A stretch of DNA of 30,457 bases from Flavipsychrobacter stenotrophus (GTDB lineage Bacteria > Bacteroidota > Bacteroidia > Chitinophagales > Chitinophagaceae): the NCBI GenBank assembly GCA_947379685.1, contig CANCOG010000004.1, positions 1-30,457 of the forward strand, in the 5' to 3' direction. Every line of letters begins with the position of its first letter. The first letter of the stretch is position 1. Position numbers and translations under genes: made by a program. Positions 1 to 8,773 of the stretch are shown in pieces. Under the pieces are notes generated by a model. It was not told where the DNA came from. It was given only the letters and a program-made list of their open reading frames with translations, and did no database searches.

Positions 1-65
1 GACCTGGATTCGAACCAGGACAGACAGAGTCAGAGACTGTAATGCTACCGTTACACCATCGAACT
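1..65 (-). tRNA. tRNA-Gln (CTG anticodon), 3' end cut by the window
   Basis: Read on the minus strand, the T arm (CCTGG stem, TTCGAAT loop, CCAGG) sits at the left edge. The anticodon stem is ACAGT/TCTGT (4 of 5 pairs) around the loop CTCTGAC, giving anticodon CTG at 31-33 with T33 before it. The D arm has the usual GGTAG. The acceptor 5' strand AGTTCGA ends at 65, and the two visible 3' acceptor bases pair with it; the rest of the 3' strand and the discriminator base lie outside the window. CTG reads the Gln codon CAG. The 5' end was set by pairing only, so it could be off by one or two bases. Confidence 0.85.
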
Positions 66-194
66 TTGTTTTGGGAGTGCAATGCTAAGGATGATTTTTA
101 AAAACTAAAAATTTTTTGTCAGAAAATTTTCAGAAAGTTTTACAAAGACAGCCATTTTTGGGAAAATCAGGGCTAAACTATTACCTTTCAGCGT

Positions 195-1925
195 ATGACG
201 GTCCATTTTTCACCAGGCAGCAAACTGATTTCCTACACAAAAGGAGCTGTCTATTGCTGCCTTGGCATGGCACTACTATCAATACTCATTTATTCCGGCT
301 GGTATATATGCACGGGGTATGCTCAACTATCGGACTGGTTCCATGCACTTAATCCTTGTTTTTACCGAAGTGCTGAATTCACCACCTACTTTTTTACCCC
401 GGCTGTAAAACGGGCCGGCAATTTGTATTTTGCACTAGCCATTTGCATTTCCTTTGCCGGATTGTGGGCATTGTTCTTGCATGTCAAGAAAAGTAAATTA
501 AAAACCGCCGCACCAATTAAAATTAGTATTGCACTCCCTGTTATGCTATTATCAACCGTCATTGTTTTCTTTTGCTGCATTATGTGGCATATGGGAAATA
601 AAGCCGCATTGCCAGCGTTCGATGAGGTTTTTTCAGCGCAGAATGTCGCTGGCATACATTCTTTCCAGGGTGTTTCCTACTATATGCTACCCAATAATCA
701 TCTCTTATTCAACCTTTTAAACAATACTCTATTCCCCCACTCTCTTGACCATGTCGCGACCGGCCGGACACTCTCGTTGTTGGCCTATGTACTTTTTGCA
801 TTATCCGTCTTTGCCTGCACACTCAAGGTCAGTGGCAACCGGCTGCTTTCATTGCTGCTCACGCTTGCTGCCGCATCGCAATTCTTTGTCTGGGGGTTCA
901 GTTTCCAGGCACGTGGTTACGAGTGCTACCTGCTGGCATCAGGTTTGCTTTTTATATCGCTTTTCGGATATGTTTTCAGTGAAAAAAAGTACTGGCTCTA
1001 CATAAATGTAATTGCCTGTGCAGCGGGTTATTTTATCATGCCTTCCTTCCTGTATTTCCATGCTGGTCAATTGTTATTCATGACGTTGTACCAAATCACC
1101 CAACGAAAGGGAGTAGGCGCATTCTGGATAGCCCAAGTGATCAGTTTCACACTGGTGTTTATCTGCTACCTGCCCGCGCTGTGTTTTTCTGGTCGCGATG
1201 CCATTACCAGCAATCATTATGTAGCACCCATGGGCACCTACAAAACTACCTACGCGTTCATGCAATGGATGTTTCCCTACTTCCGTACTTACCTGGCGCA
1301 TATGCTTTCTAATTCTCATCCTGAAAATATCACGCTTAGCCTTTGCGCGGCAATCGTGCCATTTGCCTTGTTATTGGCAAAGAGGAATTCGCGGTTCTTT
1401 CTTGCAGGGTTATTTTATGCAGCAATTTGGCTGATGTTCTTCTTGCTCGTGATTGCAATGAAGCGCCTGCCTTTCGAACGAAACCTTGCCGCCCATTATT
1501 CCCTCAGCTTCATTTGCCTGATCATTACGTTTTATTGGCTTTTGGGTTTCAAAAACAAACTTGCTCCCAAAATTAAAGTCATGATCGCTTCTACCGTGGT
1601 ATTGGCATTTGGGATCCATTTTTACAAGACAAATGCAACACTTATTGATGATACTCTGTATGAATATAACGTCAACTATGCCTGCCATCTTTTCGGCGAC
1701 GCCCTAAAACGAATACCTGCAGGAAGTATTGTAACCTGCAGCGATGAAGGGTTTTATTATGGTTACCTGTGCCGGAAAAATGGATGTGAAGTTCACCCCT
1801 GCCCCACTGGCAACGAACAATATTATATCAAACAAAATTTCGAGCAGCTGCCGCCACTGCTCGCGCCGAATTTTGAATTGCTGACCAATTTGAATGAAAT
1901 GGAGATTTACCGAAGGAAAAAATAA
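195..1925 (+). CDS. Multi-pass membrane glycosyltransferase, GT-C fold (GT39/ArnT-like)
   Basis: This 576-aa protein has about ten or more hydrophobic segments and a soluble tail of roughly 90 residues. Features that fit the GT-C fold are an acidic pair in the first large outer loop (D143-E144 in PAFDEVF), an N-H pair in NNHLLFNLL (168-175) and an ARGYECYLL stretch (239-247) like the RGY motif common in Bacteroidota GT39-like proteins. Such enzymes usually move a sugar from a polyprenyl-phosphate donor to a lipid or protein at the outer face of the inner membrane. Donor and acceptor cannot be read from sequence, and no O-antigen or lipid A genes are adjacent. No Shine-Dalgarno precedes the start; M25 is a possible alternative. 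The membrane assignment is firm, the enzyme class is inference. Confidence 0.6.
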   Translation: MTVHFSPGSKLISYTKGAVYCCLGMALLSILIYSGWYICTGYAQLSDWFHALNPCFYRSAEFTTYFFTPAVKRAGNLYFALAICISFAGLWALFLHVKKSKLKTAAPIKISIALPVMLLSTVIVFFCCIMWHMGNKAALPAFDEVFSAQNVAGIHSFQGVSYYMLPNNHLLFNLLNNTLFPHSLDHVATGRTLSLLAYVLFALSVFACTLKVSGNRLLSLLLTLAAASQFFVWGFSFQARGYECYLLASGLLFISLFGYVFSEKKYWLYINVIACAAGYFIMPSFLYFHAGQLLFMTLYQITQRKGVGAFWIAQVISFTLVFICYLPALCFSGRDAITSNHYVAPMGTYKTTYAFMQWMFPYFRTYLAHMLSNSHPENITLSLCAAIVPFALLLAKRNSRFFLAGLFYAAIWLMFFLLVIAMKRLPFERNLAAHYSLSFICLIITFYWLLGFKNKLAPKIKVMIASTVVLAFGIHFYKTNATLIDDTLYEYNVNYACHLFGDALKRIPAGSIVTCSDEGFYYGYLCRKNGCEVHPCPTGNEQYYIKQNFEQLPPLLAPNFELLTNLNEMEIYRRKK

Positions 1926-2054
1926 ATATAGCTATGCAATGCCGTTAATATAACTGGCGTTCTTTGCTGCTTTGCAATTACACTGATAAATACTTTTTGA
2001 ATAAGTGGAAATTGCGTCTTTGCGCGAAAGTCTAATCTTGATGACAGCGGCCCG

Positions 2055-3356
2055 TCACGAAAATATCCTTTCTACCGCCCAGGCTTTGAGGCGCATTTCT
2101 GCCCATTCCTGCTCTGCGTCACTATCATAGGTAATAGCACCACCGGTTTGGTAACTCAGGTATTGCGTAGCCGAATTATAGAACAGCGACCTGATAATGA
2201 CATTAAAATCAAAATCGCCATCCGGGGTGATGTAACCGACAGTGCCTGAAAAAAGCTCTCTGGCAGAGTCTTCGTATTTATCTATCAGTTGCATTACTTT
2301 GTACTTGGGCGCGCCAGTCATACTCCCCATCGGGAATGAATGCCTTATAGCATCTGTAAAGGGCACTCCTTGTTTCAGTGTCCCACTGACGGTCGATATC
2401 ATCTGATGCACGTGCGGGTAGGTATATATCCCGAAAAGCTCATCTACCTGCACACTGCCCACCTCGCAGGACCGGGCAAGGTCATTACGTACAAGGTCAA
2501 CGATCATCACGTTTTCAGCCCGTTCCTTTATGCTGGTTTGCAGGTCATTTTTGAGATCGTTGTCCTTTTGCTGGTCAGCGTCACGTCGCGATGTCCCCTT
2601 AATGGGTTGCGATAGGATTCGAGCGCCTTCCTTCCTGATATACCGCTCCGGGCTGGCACACATAAGGTAAGATTCTTGAACCCTGTAAAACGCTGCAAAA
2701 GGAGCAGGAGAAAGGGCATTGAGTGCACGGAAGGCCGCCACAGGATCTATTATTGCATTTTCACAAAAACCCTTGGTGCAGTAATTGATCTCGTAACAAT
2801 CGCCATCAGCAATATGCGTACGCAACGTTGCTATGGTAGCGAGGTAGGCATCTTTATCTGTAAGCCTTTCAAACGATAGTTTGGGTAAGTCAATTGCAGA
2901 GACGGATACGGCCAATATTTCCCGGAAAATAACTTCTGGGTCATGGACAGTAGCAATAGTGACTGTCTTGCAATCACTAGCCATGTAGCAAACTGTTTCC
3001 GGTATAAAAAAATGCAGCAACGGGAAGCCTGAACTACCTGGCCGCGTGGGTGGCAAACCGGGATGAAGGATATTCTTGTAGTCGTAAGTGATGTGTCCAA
3101 AAAACCAATCCTTCCTGGCATCGTGCAACTGTTGCAGCTCCTGCAACATATCAGTCCCTCCACCTGTTAGGTTTTTGAGAGCCCCTGCGGCACACAAACA
3201 TTCATAATTGGCGGCAGTTTTAGCATATTGATTATTGTCCAAAAAAATATGGATGCTGAATTGTTGTGACCAACTCAGCATCCGTAGTTTAAATTCAGCG
3301 ACACTATCATCGCCTAAAGAATATGTTTTTTGCTGCCTGCGCAGTGGTGCAGTCAT
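2055..3356 (-). CDS. pabB: Aminodeoxychorismate synthase component I (PabB)
   Basis: A 433-aa chorismate-binding enzyme making 4-amino-4-deoxychorismate from chorismate, for the p-aminobenzoate branch of folate synthesis. The C-terminal domain carries the family signatures in order: CASPERY (233-239), QPIKGTSRR (250-258), ERAENVMIVDLVRNDLAR (278-295), HSFPMGSMTGAPK (339-351), FDFNVIIRSL (382-391) and GGAITYDSD (405-413). Lysine in PIKGT is typical of PabB, whereas TrpE has PIAGT, so PabB is preferred over anthranilate synthase. The glutamine amidotransferase partner (PabA) is not in the window. The start lies 3 nt after the stop of the Asp/Lys-rich gene, so the two are probably co-transcribed. 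Confidence 0.88.
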   Translation of the reverse strand: MTAPLRRQQKTYSLGDDSVAEFKLRMLSWSQQFSIHIFLDNNQYAKTAANYECLCAAGALKNLTGGGTDMLQELQQLHDARKDWFFGHITYDYKNILHPGLPPTRPGSSGFPLLHFFIPETVCYMASDCKTVTIATVHDPEVIFREILAVSVSAIDLPKLSFERLTDKDAYLATIATLRTHIADGDCYEINYCTKGFCENAIIDPVAAFRALNALSPAPFAAFYRVQESYLMCASPERYIRKEGARILSQPIKGTSRRDADQQKDNDLKNDLQTSIKERAENVMIVDLVRNDLARSCEVGSVQVDELFGIYTYPHVHQMISTVSGTLKQGVPFTDAIRHSFPMGSMTGAPKYKVMQLIDKYEDSARELFSGTVGYITPDGDFDFNVIIRSLFYNSATQYLSYQTGGAITYDSDAEQEWAEMRLKAWAVERIFS

Positions 3357-3359
3357 GAA

Positions 3360-3908
3360 TTAAAAATCATCATCGTCATCATCAAAACCACTACCTCCTT
3401 CGCTGAAGAAGCCAAGATCCTTAAACTCGTCATCCACATCAAAGTCATCGCCTTTTGATGATTTCTTTTTTGCCGGACTCTTGCTCTTTGACTTCGGCAA
3501 TTCGAACTCTTCGAAATCCTTGTCCAAATCGTAATCATCGTCCTCATCCTTACCAAAGTCATCGTCTTCTTCGTCGAGGTCGTCATCATCGTCGTCGTCA
3601 TCGTCATCAGATTTCTTTGCCTTCTTTGAAGCTGTTTTTTTGGCGGCAGACTTCTTCTTTGGCGCATCATCATCGTCATCATCATCGTCGTCATCGTCAG
3701 AAGATGCCTTTGCCTTTTTTGAAGTTGCTACTGCCTTAGATGCTTTTTTCGGAGCTACGTCCAGATCATCATCCAAATCATCATCATCGTCATCCAAATC
3801 AATCTTCTTGCCCTTTGGCGATGCCTTTTTAGATGCCGCTGCTGCGCTCTCCCCTGCACTCTTTTTGCTGGCGGTTTTCTTGTCCGTGTTTGATTTCATA
3901 GCGCTCAT
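3360..3908 (-). CDS. Low-complexity Asp/Lys block protein
   Basis: A 182-aa protein built of alternating Lys/Ser/Ala blocks and poly-Asp blocks: Asp runs at residues 39-44, 71-81 (11 Asp) and 101-110 (10 Asp), with basic segments between. The C-terminal part is less simple (DDFDVDDEFKDLGFFSEGGSGF, given here only as residues 154-175) and ends in six Asp and a final Phe. It has no signal peptide or membrane segment and is expected to be disordered and cytoplasmic. The acidic end closed by Phe resembles the protein-docking tip of SSB, but there is no OB-fold. The reading frame is real: it fills the space between purA and pabB, has a 3-nt junction to pabB, and the charge alternation is orderly. 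A second start (M4) lies 9 nt inside. Function unknown; a nucleic-acid or basic-protein interaction role is only a guess. Confidence 0.7.
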   Translation of the reverse strand: MSAMKSNTDKKTASKKSAGESAAAASKKASPKGKKIDLDDDDDDLDDDLDVAPKKASKAVATSKKAKASSDDDDDDDDDDDAPKKKSAAKKTASKKAKKSDDDDDDDDDDLDEEDDDFGKDEDDDYDLDKDFEEFELPKSKSKSPAKKKSSKGDDFDVDDEFKDLGFFSEGGSGFDDDDDDF

Positions 3909-3984
3909 ACTTAATGCCGTAAAATTTTAATAGTTTGCTGAGATTGCCAAATTTTTTTTTAATAAAAAAAACATAATTTTTTCA

Positions 3985-5253
3985 CTAATTTATTTTAATC
4001 AACTGGTTCCTTCCAGTGCCGTTCGAGATGTAGGCTATTTTGGTCTCCAGGTACTGCTCTACAAAGGTACAATACTCTTTGAAAACCTGCGGAAGCCCCT
4101 GGTAATCAGCTATTCCCGAAATTGGCTCACCCCAATTCTCAAAGGTATGGTAAACAGGTTCCAGCACAGTACTTTCGCTCATTTCGTAAGGGAATTCTTT
4201 GGTTTCTGTCCCGTCAATTTTATAACCAGTAGCCACTTTTACCGGCGTGAACTGATCCAGAACATCGGCCTTTGTAACAATCAGCTTCGTTACACCGCTT
4301 AACATGACCGCATAACGCAGTGCAACAAGGTCTATCCAGCCACAGCGGCGCGGGCGGCCTGTCGTGGCCCCAAATTCGTTTCCGGCCTTGCGTAAAGCTT
4401 CGCCCGTTTCATCGAAGAGTTCAGTTGGGAACGGACCACTGCCTACCCTGGTACAATATGCCTTAGTGATGCCATATACGTCGCCAATGCGCGATGGTGC
4501 AACACCAAGCCCGCTGCATACTCCAGCCGCAATGGTATTGGAAGAAGTAACGAACGGATATGTACCAAAATCGATATCCAGCATACTGCCCTGTGCGCCT
4601 TCTGCAAGCACTCTTTTACCATTTTTCAAATGAGCATCGAGCCAGTACTCACCATTTACAATATTGAGCTTGCGCAATTCTTCAACGGCTTCAAAAAACG
4701 GTGCTTCCCATTGCTCCCAATCTACAACATGGTCATACTGGCGCAGCATCTGGGTATGCTTGTCCCGCAACTTTGTATATTTCTCTTTAAAATTCTTCGA
4801 CAAAACATCACCTACCCTCAGGCCATTACGACCTGTTTTATCCATGTATGCCGGCCCTATTCCCTTCAGTGTAGAACCGATCTTGTCGAGCCCCTTAGCC
4901 GCCTCAGAAGCCGCATCGAGCGCCCGGTGTGTCGGCAAAATAAGGTGCGCCCGTTGAGACACAAACAACCGGCTTAACAGATCGGGACAGATCGGTATTA
5001 TTTTCTTAAGTTCACCTTGTAGGGTTACCGGGTCAATTACCACTCCATTCCCTATCAGGTTCAGGCAATGGGTCTGAAACACTCCCGAAGGGATCGTATG
5101 CAGCACAACCTTGTTACCATCCACATACAGTGTATGCCCGGCATTGGGGCCACCCTGAAAACGAGCGATGATATCGTAATTATCAGCAAGATAGTCTACA
5201 ATCTTACCCTTACCCTCGTCTCCCCACTGCAACCCAAGCAAAACATCAATCAT
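3985..5253 (-). CDS. purA: Adenylosuccinate synthetase
   Basis: Joins IMP and aspartate with GTP to form adenylosuccinate, the first committed step from IMP to AMP, in the cytoplasm. The start chosen is the ATG at 5253, giving 422 aa beginning MIDVLLGLQWGDEGKGK. An ATG 8 codons upstream (5277) would add residues the family lacks. Signatures: GDEGKGK loop at residues 11-17, GGPNAGHT at 34-41, an IMP-contact stretch with CTRVGSGPFPTE, TTGRPRRCGW, TKAD for guanine recognition, and GTGRNQLI near the C terminus. Length and motif order are those of a full enzyme. It is preceded by a leader of about 160 nt with a candidate promoter and hairpin, and followed 76 nt later by the Asp/Lys-rich gene. Confidence 0.96.
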   Translation of the reverse strand: MIDVLLGLQWGDEGKGKIVDYLADNYDIIARFQGGPNAGHTLYVDGNKVVLHTIPSGVFQTHCLNLIGNGVVIDPVTLQGELKKIIPICPDLLSRLFVSQRAHLILPTHRALDAASEAAKGLDKIGSTLKGIGPAYMDKTGRNGLRVGDVLSKNFKEKYTKLRDKHTQMLRQYDHVVDWEQWEAPFFEAVEELRKLNIVNGEYWLDAHLKNGKRVLAEGAQGSMLDIDFGTYPFVTSSNTIAAGVCSGLGVAPSRIGDVYGITKAYCTRVGSGPFPTELFDETGEALRKAGNEFGATTGRPRRCGWIDLVALRYAVMLSGVTKLIVTKADVLDQFTPVKVATGYKIDGTETKEFPYEMSESTVLEPVYHTFENWGEPISGIADYQGLPQVFKEYCTFVEQYLETKIAYISNGTGRNQLIKIN

Positions 5254-5385
5254 GAAAATCTTTTTAAACGCCAACATTAAAATGCGGCTGTAAAAATAAA
5301 CAATTAGCCGTTGACAGCTAACAATAATCCGGCAAGTTCCTGATTTATTTCAATATTCCTGTTGCAGGCATACGTTACTTGTTAA

Positions 5386-5414
5386 CGCAGGTACAAATAT
5401 GCCCGGAACCTGCG
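5386..5414. repeat. Inverted repeat at the start of the purA leader
   Basis: CGCAGGT (5386-5392) and ACCTGCG (5408-5414) are perfect 7-bp arms with a 15-nt spacer, at the predicted transcription start of purA. It could be an operator or a 5'-end hairpin. Confidence 0.35.
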
Positions 5415-5448
5415 ATGGTGAAGGTAAAAAAATAAAAATCATGGACAA
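5412..5448 (-). promoter_or_regulatory. Candidate promoter of purA
   Basis: On the minus strand TTG (5446-5448) is followed after 19 nt by TACCTTCA (5419-5426), two bases off TAnnTTTG. Transcription would start near 5412, giving a leader of about 160 nt. Confidence 0.35.
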
Positions 5449-5521
5449 GAAACCTTTCGTGCCAATCCCGAAAACCCTGTAATATTCAAGATATACCACA
5501 TGAGTAGTCTGCTCAACAGCT

Positions 5522-5541
5522 CAGTTTATTTTGTTAAACTG
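5522..5541 (-). terminator. Weak hairpin after the RNase D-like gene
   Basis: CAGTTTA (5522-5528) pairs with TAAACTG (5535-5541) around a 6-nt loop, 11 nt past the stop. No T run follows on the minus strand, so termination is doubtful. Confidence 0.25.
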
Positions 5542-5552
5542 CCATTGACTTG

Positions 5553-6731
5553 TTATCTGAACACTCCGAGGTCAATATTTAGTTTTTCTGCATTGGCAAT
5601 AATAAGATTCTTCCGGTAACTGATTTTCATCTCACTTACTTTTCCTTCGTCCTTAATAAGCTCTGTCACCTTTGCATTGCTCAGAATATAACGGGCTGCA
5701 AACTCACCATGGTCCTGCACCAGCAGTTGTTGTATTGGTGCAAAAACTGTGGCTTTCATTTCTTCTATATAAGCCTTTTGCCGGTTCAACTCATCCCGTT
5801 CCTCCTTCGTCATTTTTATATTTGACGGCAACTTAGAAAGCCCCATTTGGTGTGCCTCTGCAACTACTCTATCATAAAACTCCTGAATTTCTGCTTTGAA
5901 TTGCTCATTCTTAATGCTGTAGATCATCCCTTTCAGGTTCAACCAATCGGAGATATTAACTACTTCATTGGCAATATCAACCATCAGGGACTTAACGATC
6001 ACACTGTTACAAGGCTTCTTCAATTTCTGTGCAGTTGAGTCCCGGAATGTGAGCAACTCATTAAGTACATATTGGTAGTAGGCGCTCATTTTCTTATCAT
6101 CTTTTGATAAGAAGTCTTTGTCTTCTGTTGTGTCATAACTGATCTGATCCAGGTACCTTCTTTCGTCATTGAGCCATTCTTCGATCCCTTTTTCACGGGC
6201 TTCGCCTACAAGTTCCTTTTTCAGTTTCAACAGATAAATAACATCATCAACTGAATATTTGATCTGATCAATGGAAAGTGGCCGCTGGCCCCAATTACTT
6301 GTCTGTAACTTTTTATCGAGCTGCACATCAAATTTCTGCGCAACGAGTTTACCAATGCTGGTAAACTCATAATTCAGAAGTCTGGCTGCCGTGTCTGTAT
6401 CGAAGATACTCTTTGGGTAGCATTTCAGGGTGTGCAACAGCCTGATGTCCTGATCGGGGGCGCTGGCTACTTTTAATATATTAATATTCTCAAACACCTC
6501 GAATAAGGGTGCAAGGTCAATATCTTTTAAAGGGTCGATAACGAAACAGCGGTTGCGGGTAGCCACTTGTACCAGGCAGATATTAAACCCATACATGTAC
6601 ATATCCTTATCAAATTCAATATCGAATCCAATTTCATCGCAACTGTTCAGGTGCTGAATGCACTCCAGGAGTTTGAACTGGCTATCGATGTAAGTAATGT
6701 TGTAGCCTTTATGTTTTATAGTGAAATCCAT
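5553..6731 (-). CDS. RNase D-like 3'-5' exonuclease (DEDDy, HRDC region)
   Basis: A 392-aa protein with an N-terminal DEDDy exonuclease domain. The metal-binding acids are visible: D37 and E39 in GFDIEFD, D95 in APDQDIRLL, and Y159-x3-D163 in YSVDDV. DTDTAARLLNYE (111-122) and NWGQRPLS (146-153) are also typical of RNase D. Residues from about 215 to the end fit a helical HRDC-type region. RNase D trims 3' ends of tRNA and other stable RNAs in the cytoplasm. It starts 49 nt after the flavoprotein gene on the same strand and is probably in that transcript. The family call is firm; whether it is the orthologue of E. coli rnd is less certain, so no symbol is given. Confidence 0.87.
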   Translation of the reverse strand: MDFTIKHKGYNITYIDSQFKLLECIQHLNSCDEIGFDIEFDKDMYMYGFNICLVQVATRNRCFVIDPLKDIDLAPLFEVFENINILKVASAPDQDIRLLHTLKCYPKSIFDTDTAARLLNYEFTSIGKLVAQKFDVQLDKKLQTSNWGQRPLSIDQIKYSVDDVIYLLKLKKELVGEAREKGIEEWLNDERRYLDQISYDTTEDKDFLSKDDKKMSAYYQYVLNELLTFRDSTAQKLKKPCNSVIVKSLMVDIANEVVNISDWLNLKGMIYSIKNEQFKAEIQEFYDRVVAEAHQMGLSKLPSNIKMTKEERDELNRQKAYIEEMKATVFAPIQQLLVQDHGEFAARYILSNAKVTELIKDEGKVSEMKISYRKNLIIANAEKLNIDLGVFR

Positions 6732-6780
6732 GGTTCGTTTGTGGTTTATTTATAAGGAGGATAGGGGATAGTTTAGCATG

Positions 6781-8037
6781 TTAGCGGTTCAACAATACCT
6801 TTAGAAAAAAAGAAGGCTTACCCAACTGCCGCTGCATGTCAGCATCTGTAAACATACAACTTATTACCTTGTGTAAAGTCTGGCTTTTATATGCCTTGCT
6901 AAACACCATGTTAAATACCCAATGGTATTTAAATATTTTTTGCATCCGGGAATTGGCAGTCAACTCCGCGCCCAGATGTTTAAAAAACAATGATTCATAT
7001 TCCTTCTTGAAAAATGCAGCTGAATAATCTTTTTGGGCTATTGCTTGTTTAATGGCTCCGGCAGCGAGCATTCCACTATGCAACGCGTTCCCTATTCCTT
7101 CCCCACTAAATGGGTCGATCATTAACGCCGAATCGCCTGCAAGCATAAAATTATCCCCTGAAAACGGTTGTGGTTCACTGTAAATGGGAATACCCCACCC
7201 CTGAATTTTACCCAGCAATTTTGCATTAGCAAACCGGGAAGCAAACCGGGGATGATTATTGATAGCATGCAGCATTAGTTCCCGCAGATTGATCTTTTTC
7301 TCCCTGACTGTTGCCGACAACATACCTATACCCACGTTAGCCCGCCCGTTGGGCAAGGGGAACACCCACAGATAACCTGAAGGTATATCAGGCAAAAAAT
7401 GTAACTCAATGAAATTTTCGGGGTGCAGCCCCGTCACCCCATCATAGTAGGCCCGAAGACCTATGGCACTTGTTTTGGCTTCGGTATGCGCAGCTAAAAA
7501 CTGTTTGCGAACAATGCTCTTATCGCCATCGGCACCCAGTAAAACAGGAGCAGATATTTCGTATTCCTTGTCTCCCTGCGTCATACGCACAACTACCCCA
7601 TTCTGCCCCCTTTCAATTCCAGTAACCTCAGCCCCCTGATAAACAGTGCAATAAGGCGAAGCCATTTTTTCAAACAGGAAATTATCAAGCACAATACGGG
7701 CCGCAACAAATCCCTTAGCCTCAGTCTGGTCTTCCTTTCTAGCGGTATAAGGTATATCTATAGACTTGCCGTTTGGCGCCACTACTGTCATTCCCCAGGA
7801 GGGAAGGAAACTCTGGCTATTCTGGCGCATTTCGGCCAGCCAGGCCGGATTAGCCATATTAATTACCGATGTCGTTCGTCCGCTACAGGCATCACCACAA
7901 ACTTTATCCCGTGGAAAAACCTCTTTTTCCAGTACAATGTGTTTGATCTTATCCTTGGAAAGAAAGAAAGACGCACCGGCACCGGCGGGGCCGGCACCAA
8001 TAATAATGGCTGGTATATCTATTTTCACAGGTGGCAT
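6781..8037 (-). CDS. Geranylgeranyl reductase-family FAD-dependent oxidoreductase
   Basis: The start is taken at the ATG at 8037 (418 aa); an in-frame TTG at 8049 lies inside the promoter -7 element and is unlikely. Counting from that TTG, the Rossmann motif GAGPAGAG is at 18-25, the ribose-binding acid ends VLEKE, PRDKVCGDACSG is at 46-57, GADGDKS at 172-178, GYLWVFPLPNG near 225-235, and AGDSALMIDPFSGEGIGNA at 304-322. This is the pattern of the geranylgeranyl reductase/PHBH-type flavoproteins, which reduce isoprenoid chains or oxidise related lipids. The PxxxVCGD block and the DPFSGEGI block are the strongest evidence. The real substrate (menaquinone side chain, polyprenyl lipid or other) is not visible. 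Confidence 0.85.
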   Translation of the reverse strand: MPPVKIDIPAIIIGAGPAGAGASFFLSKDKIKHIVLEKEVFPRDKVCGDACSGRTTSVINMANPAWLAEMRQNSQSFLPSWGMTVVAPNGKSIDIPYTARKEDQTEAKGFVAARIVLDNFLFEKMASPYCTVYQGAEVTGIERGQNGVVVRMTQGDKEYEISAPVLLGADGDKSIVRKQFLAAHTEAKTSAIGLRAYYDGVTGLHPENFIELHFLPDIPSGYLWVFPLPNGRANVGIGMLSATVREKKINLRELMLHAINNHPRFASRFANAKLLGKIQGWGIPIYSEPQPFSGDNFMLAGDSALMIDPFSGEGIGNALHSGMLAAGAIKQAIAQKDYSAAFFKKEYESLFFKHLGAELTANSRMQKIFKYHWVFNMVFSKAYKSQTLHKVISCMFTDADMQRQLGKPSFFLKVLLNR

Positions 8038-8046
8038 TCGCAGGCC

Positions 8047-8068
8047 CAAATATACGCAGGATTCCTGC
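8047..8068 (-). promoter_or_regulatory. Candidate promoter -7 element and palindrome before the flavoprotein gene
   Basis: On the minus strand TATATTTG (8047-8054) matches the Bacteroidota -7 consensus TAnnTTTG exactly. Transcription would begin near 8040, only a few bases before the ATG at 8037, so the mRNA may be almost leaderless. No good TTTG lies at the -33 distance. A perfect 13-nt palindrome, GCAGGA-T-TCCTGC (8056-8068), fills the space between the -33 and -7 positions and could be an operator. Confidence 0.4.
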
Positions 8069-8178
8069 TAAAGTTGGGAAAGCACAATCAGAACCAAAAC
8101 GATTACAAACAGTTAAACCCATAAACTTGCAATAGGCCCGAATTAATGCGCCACTGGCTTTCATTTGTCAGCATATCT

Positions 8179-8550
8179 CTACACTCCAAAATGAGGATTG
8201 TAAATAACTCCCAGCGCATTTCCCCAGGGATCTTTTACCGCAGCCACAACAATTTCACCACCAACATCCTGCGGCTCTTCCAAAGGTGTTGCACCAGCTG
8301 CCAGTAATTCCTGATAGGCAACACGGGCATCATCCACGCCCCAATATACCCTTAAACTCGCTGCTCCGGCAGCATCAACATGTTCAGCAGGGTGCAGGCC
8401 CAGCTCATAACCACCAATATTAAAGCCAACATAGTATGGAGTGTCATAATAGGGCTGTTTACCGGTTACGCCGATATACCATTCCTTTGCCTTAGTAACA
8501 TCAGTTACAAAGTACATGGCAGTTCTTAATCCTTGAAAACGTTGAGTCAT
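8179..8550 (-). CDS. VOC-family (glyoxalase/bleomycin-resistance fold) protein
   Basis: A 123-aa single VOC module pair. It starts with a beta strand (LRTAMYFVTDV) and a helix with WYIGVTGKQP. The second half has VYWGVDDARVAYQELLAAGATPLEEPQDVG and ends with the typical VKDPWGNALGVIYNP. VOC proteins use a metal held by His/Glu/Gln at the strand ends; H53 and E47 in YELGLHPAEH and the DPWGN region are candidates, but the substrate cannot be told. It may be a stand-alone gene: 129 nt or more separate it from the flavoprotein gene and its intergenic promoter element. No Shine-Dalgarno is seen. Confidence 0.8.
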   Translation of the reverse strand: MTQRFQGLRTAMYFVTDVTKAKEWYIGVTGKQPYYDTPYYVGFNIGGYELGLHPAEHVDAAGAASLRVYWGVDDARVAYQELLAAGATPLEEPQDVGGEIVVAAVKDPWGNALGVIYNPHFGV

Positions 8551-8773
8551 TGAAGCAGTTTTTAGCGATGTTCAAGAGCTAAAATTAATTGAAACGCAGA
8601 TAGCGACCAAGAGTTCAGTATCACCATAAGCCATTAAATAAATTACTGGTTACCCTACAAAATGAGCGCATTTGATCAGTCCAAAATCTATTCACTGACA
8701 TGCTGTAATTTTTAACCGTAAGTTACAATATGCATCTAAAATATTACCTGCTTTTTTACAAAAGACTTTATGC

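Noticed and set aside
1..194. Integration site or mobile element next to the tRNA
   Set aside because: No copy of the tRNA end and no integrase in the window; the following gene is an ordinary membrane enzyme.
3360..3908. Asp/Lys protein as a single-stranded DNA-binding protein
   Set aside because: Only the acidic, Phe-ended tail is similar; there is no OB-fold domain.
3455..3930. Ser- and His-rich frames opposite the Asp/Lys gene
   Set aside because: They are the other readings of GAT/GAC repeats and have no independent support.
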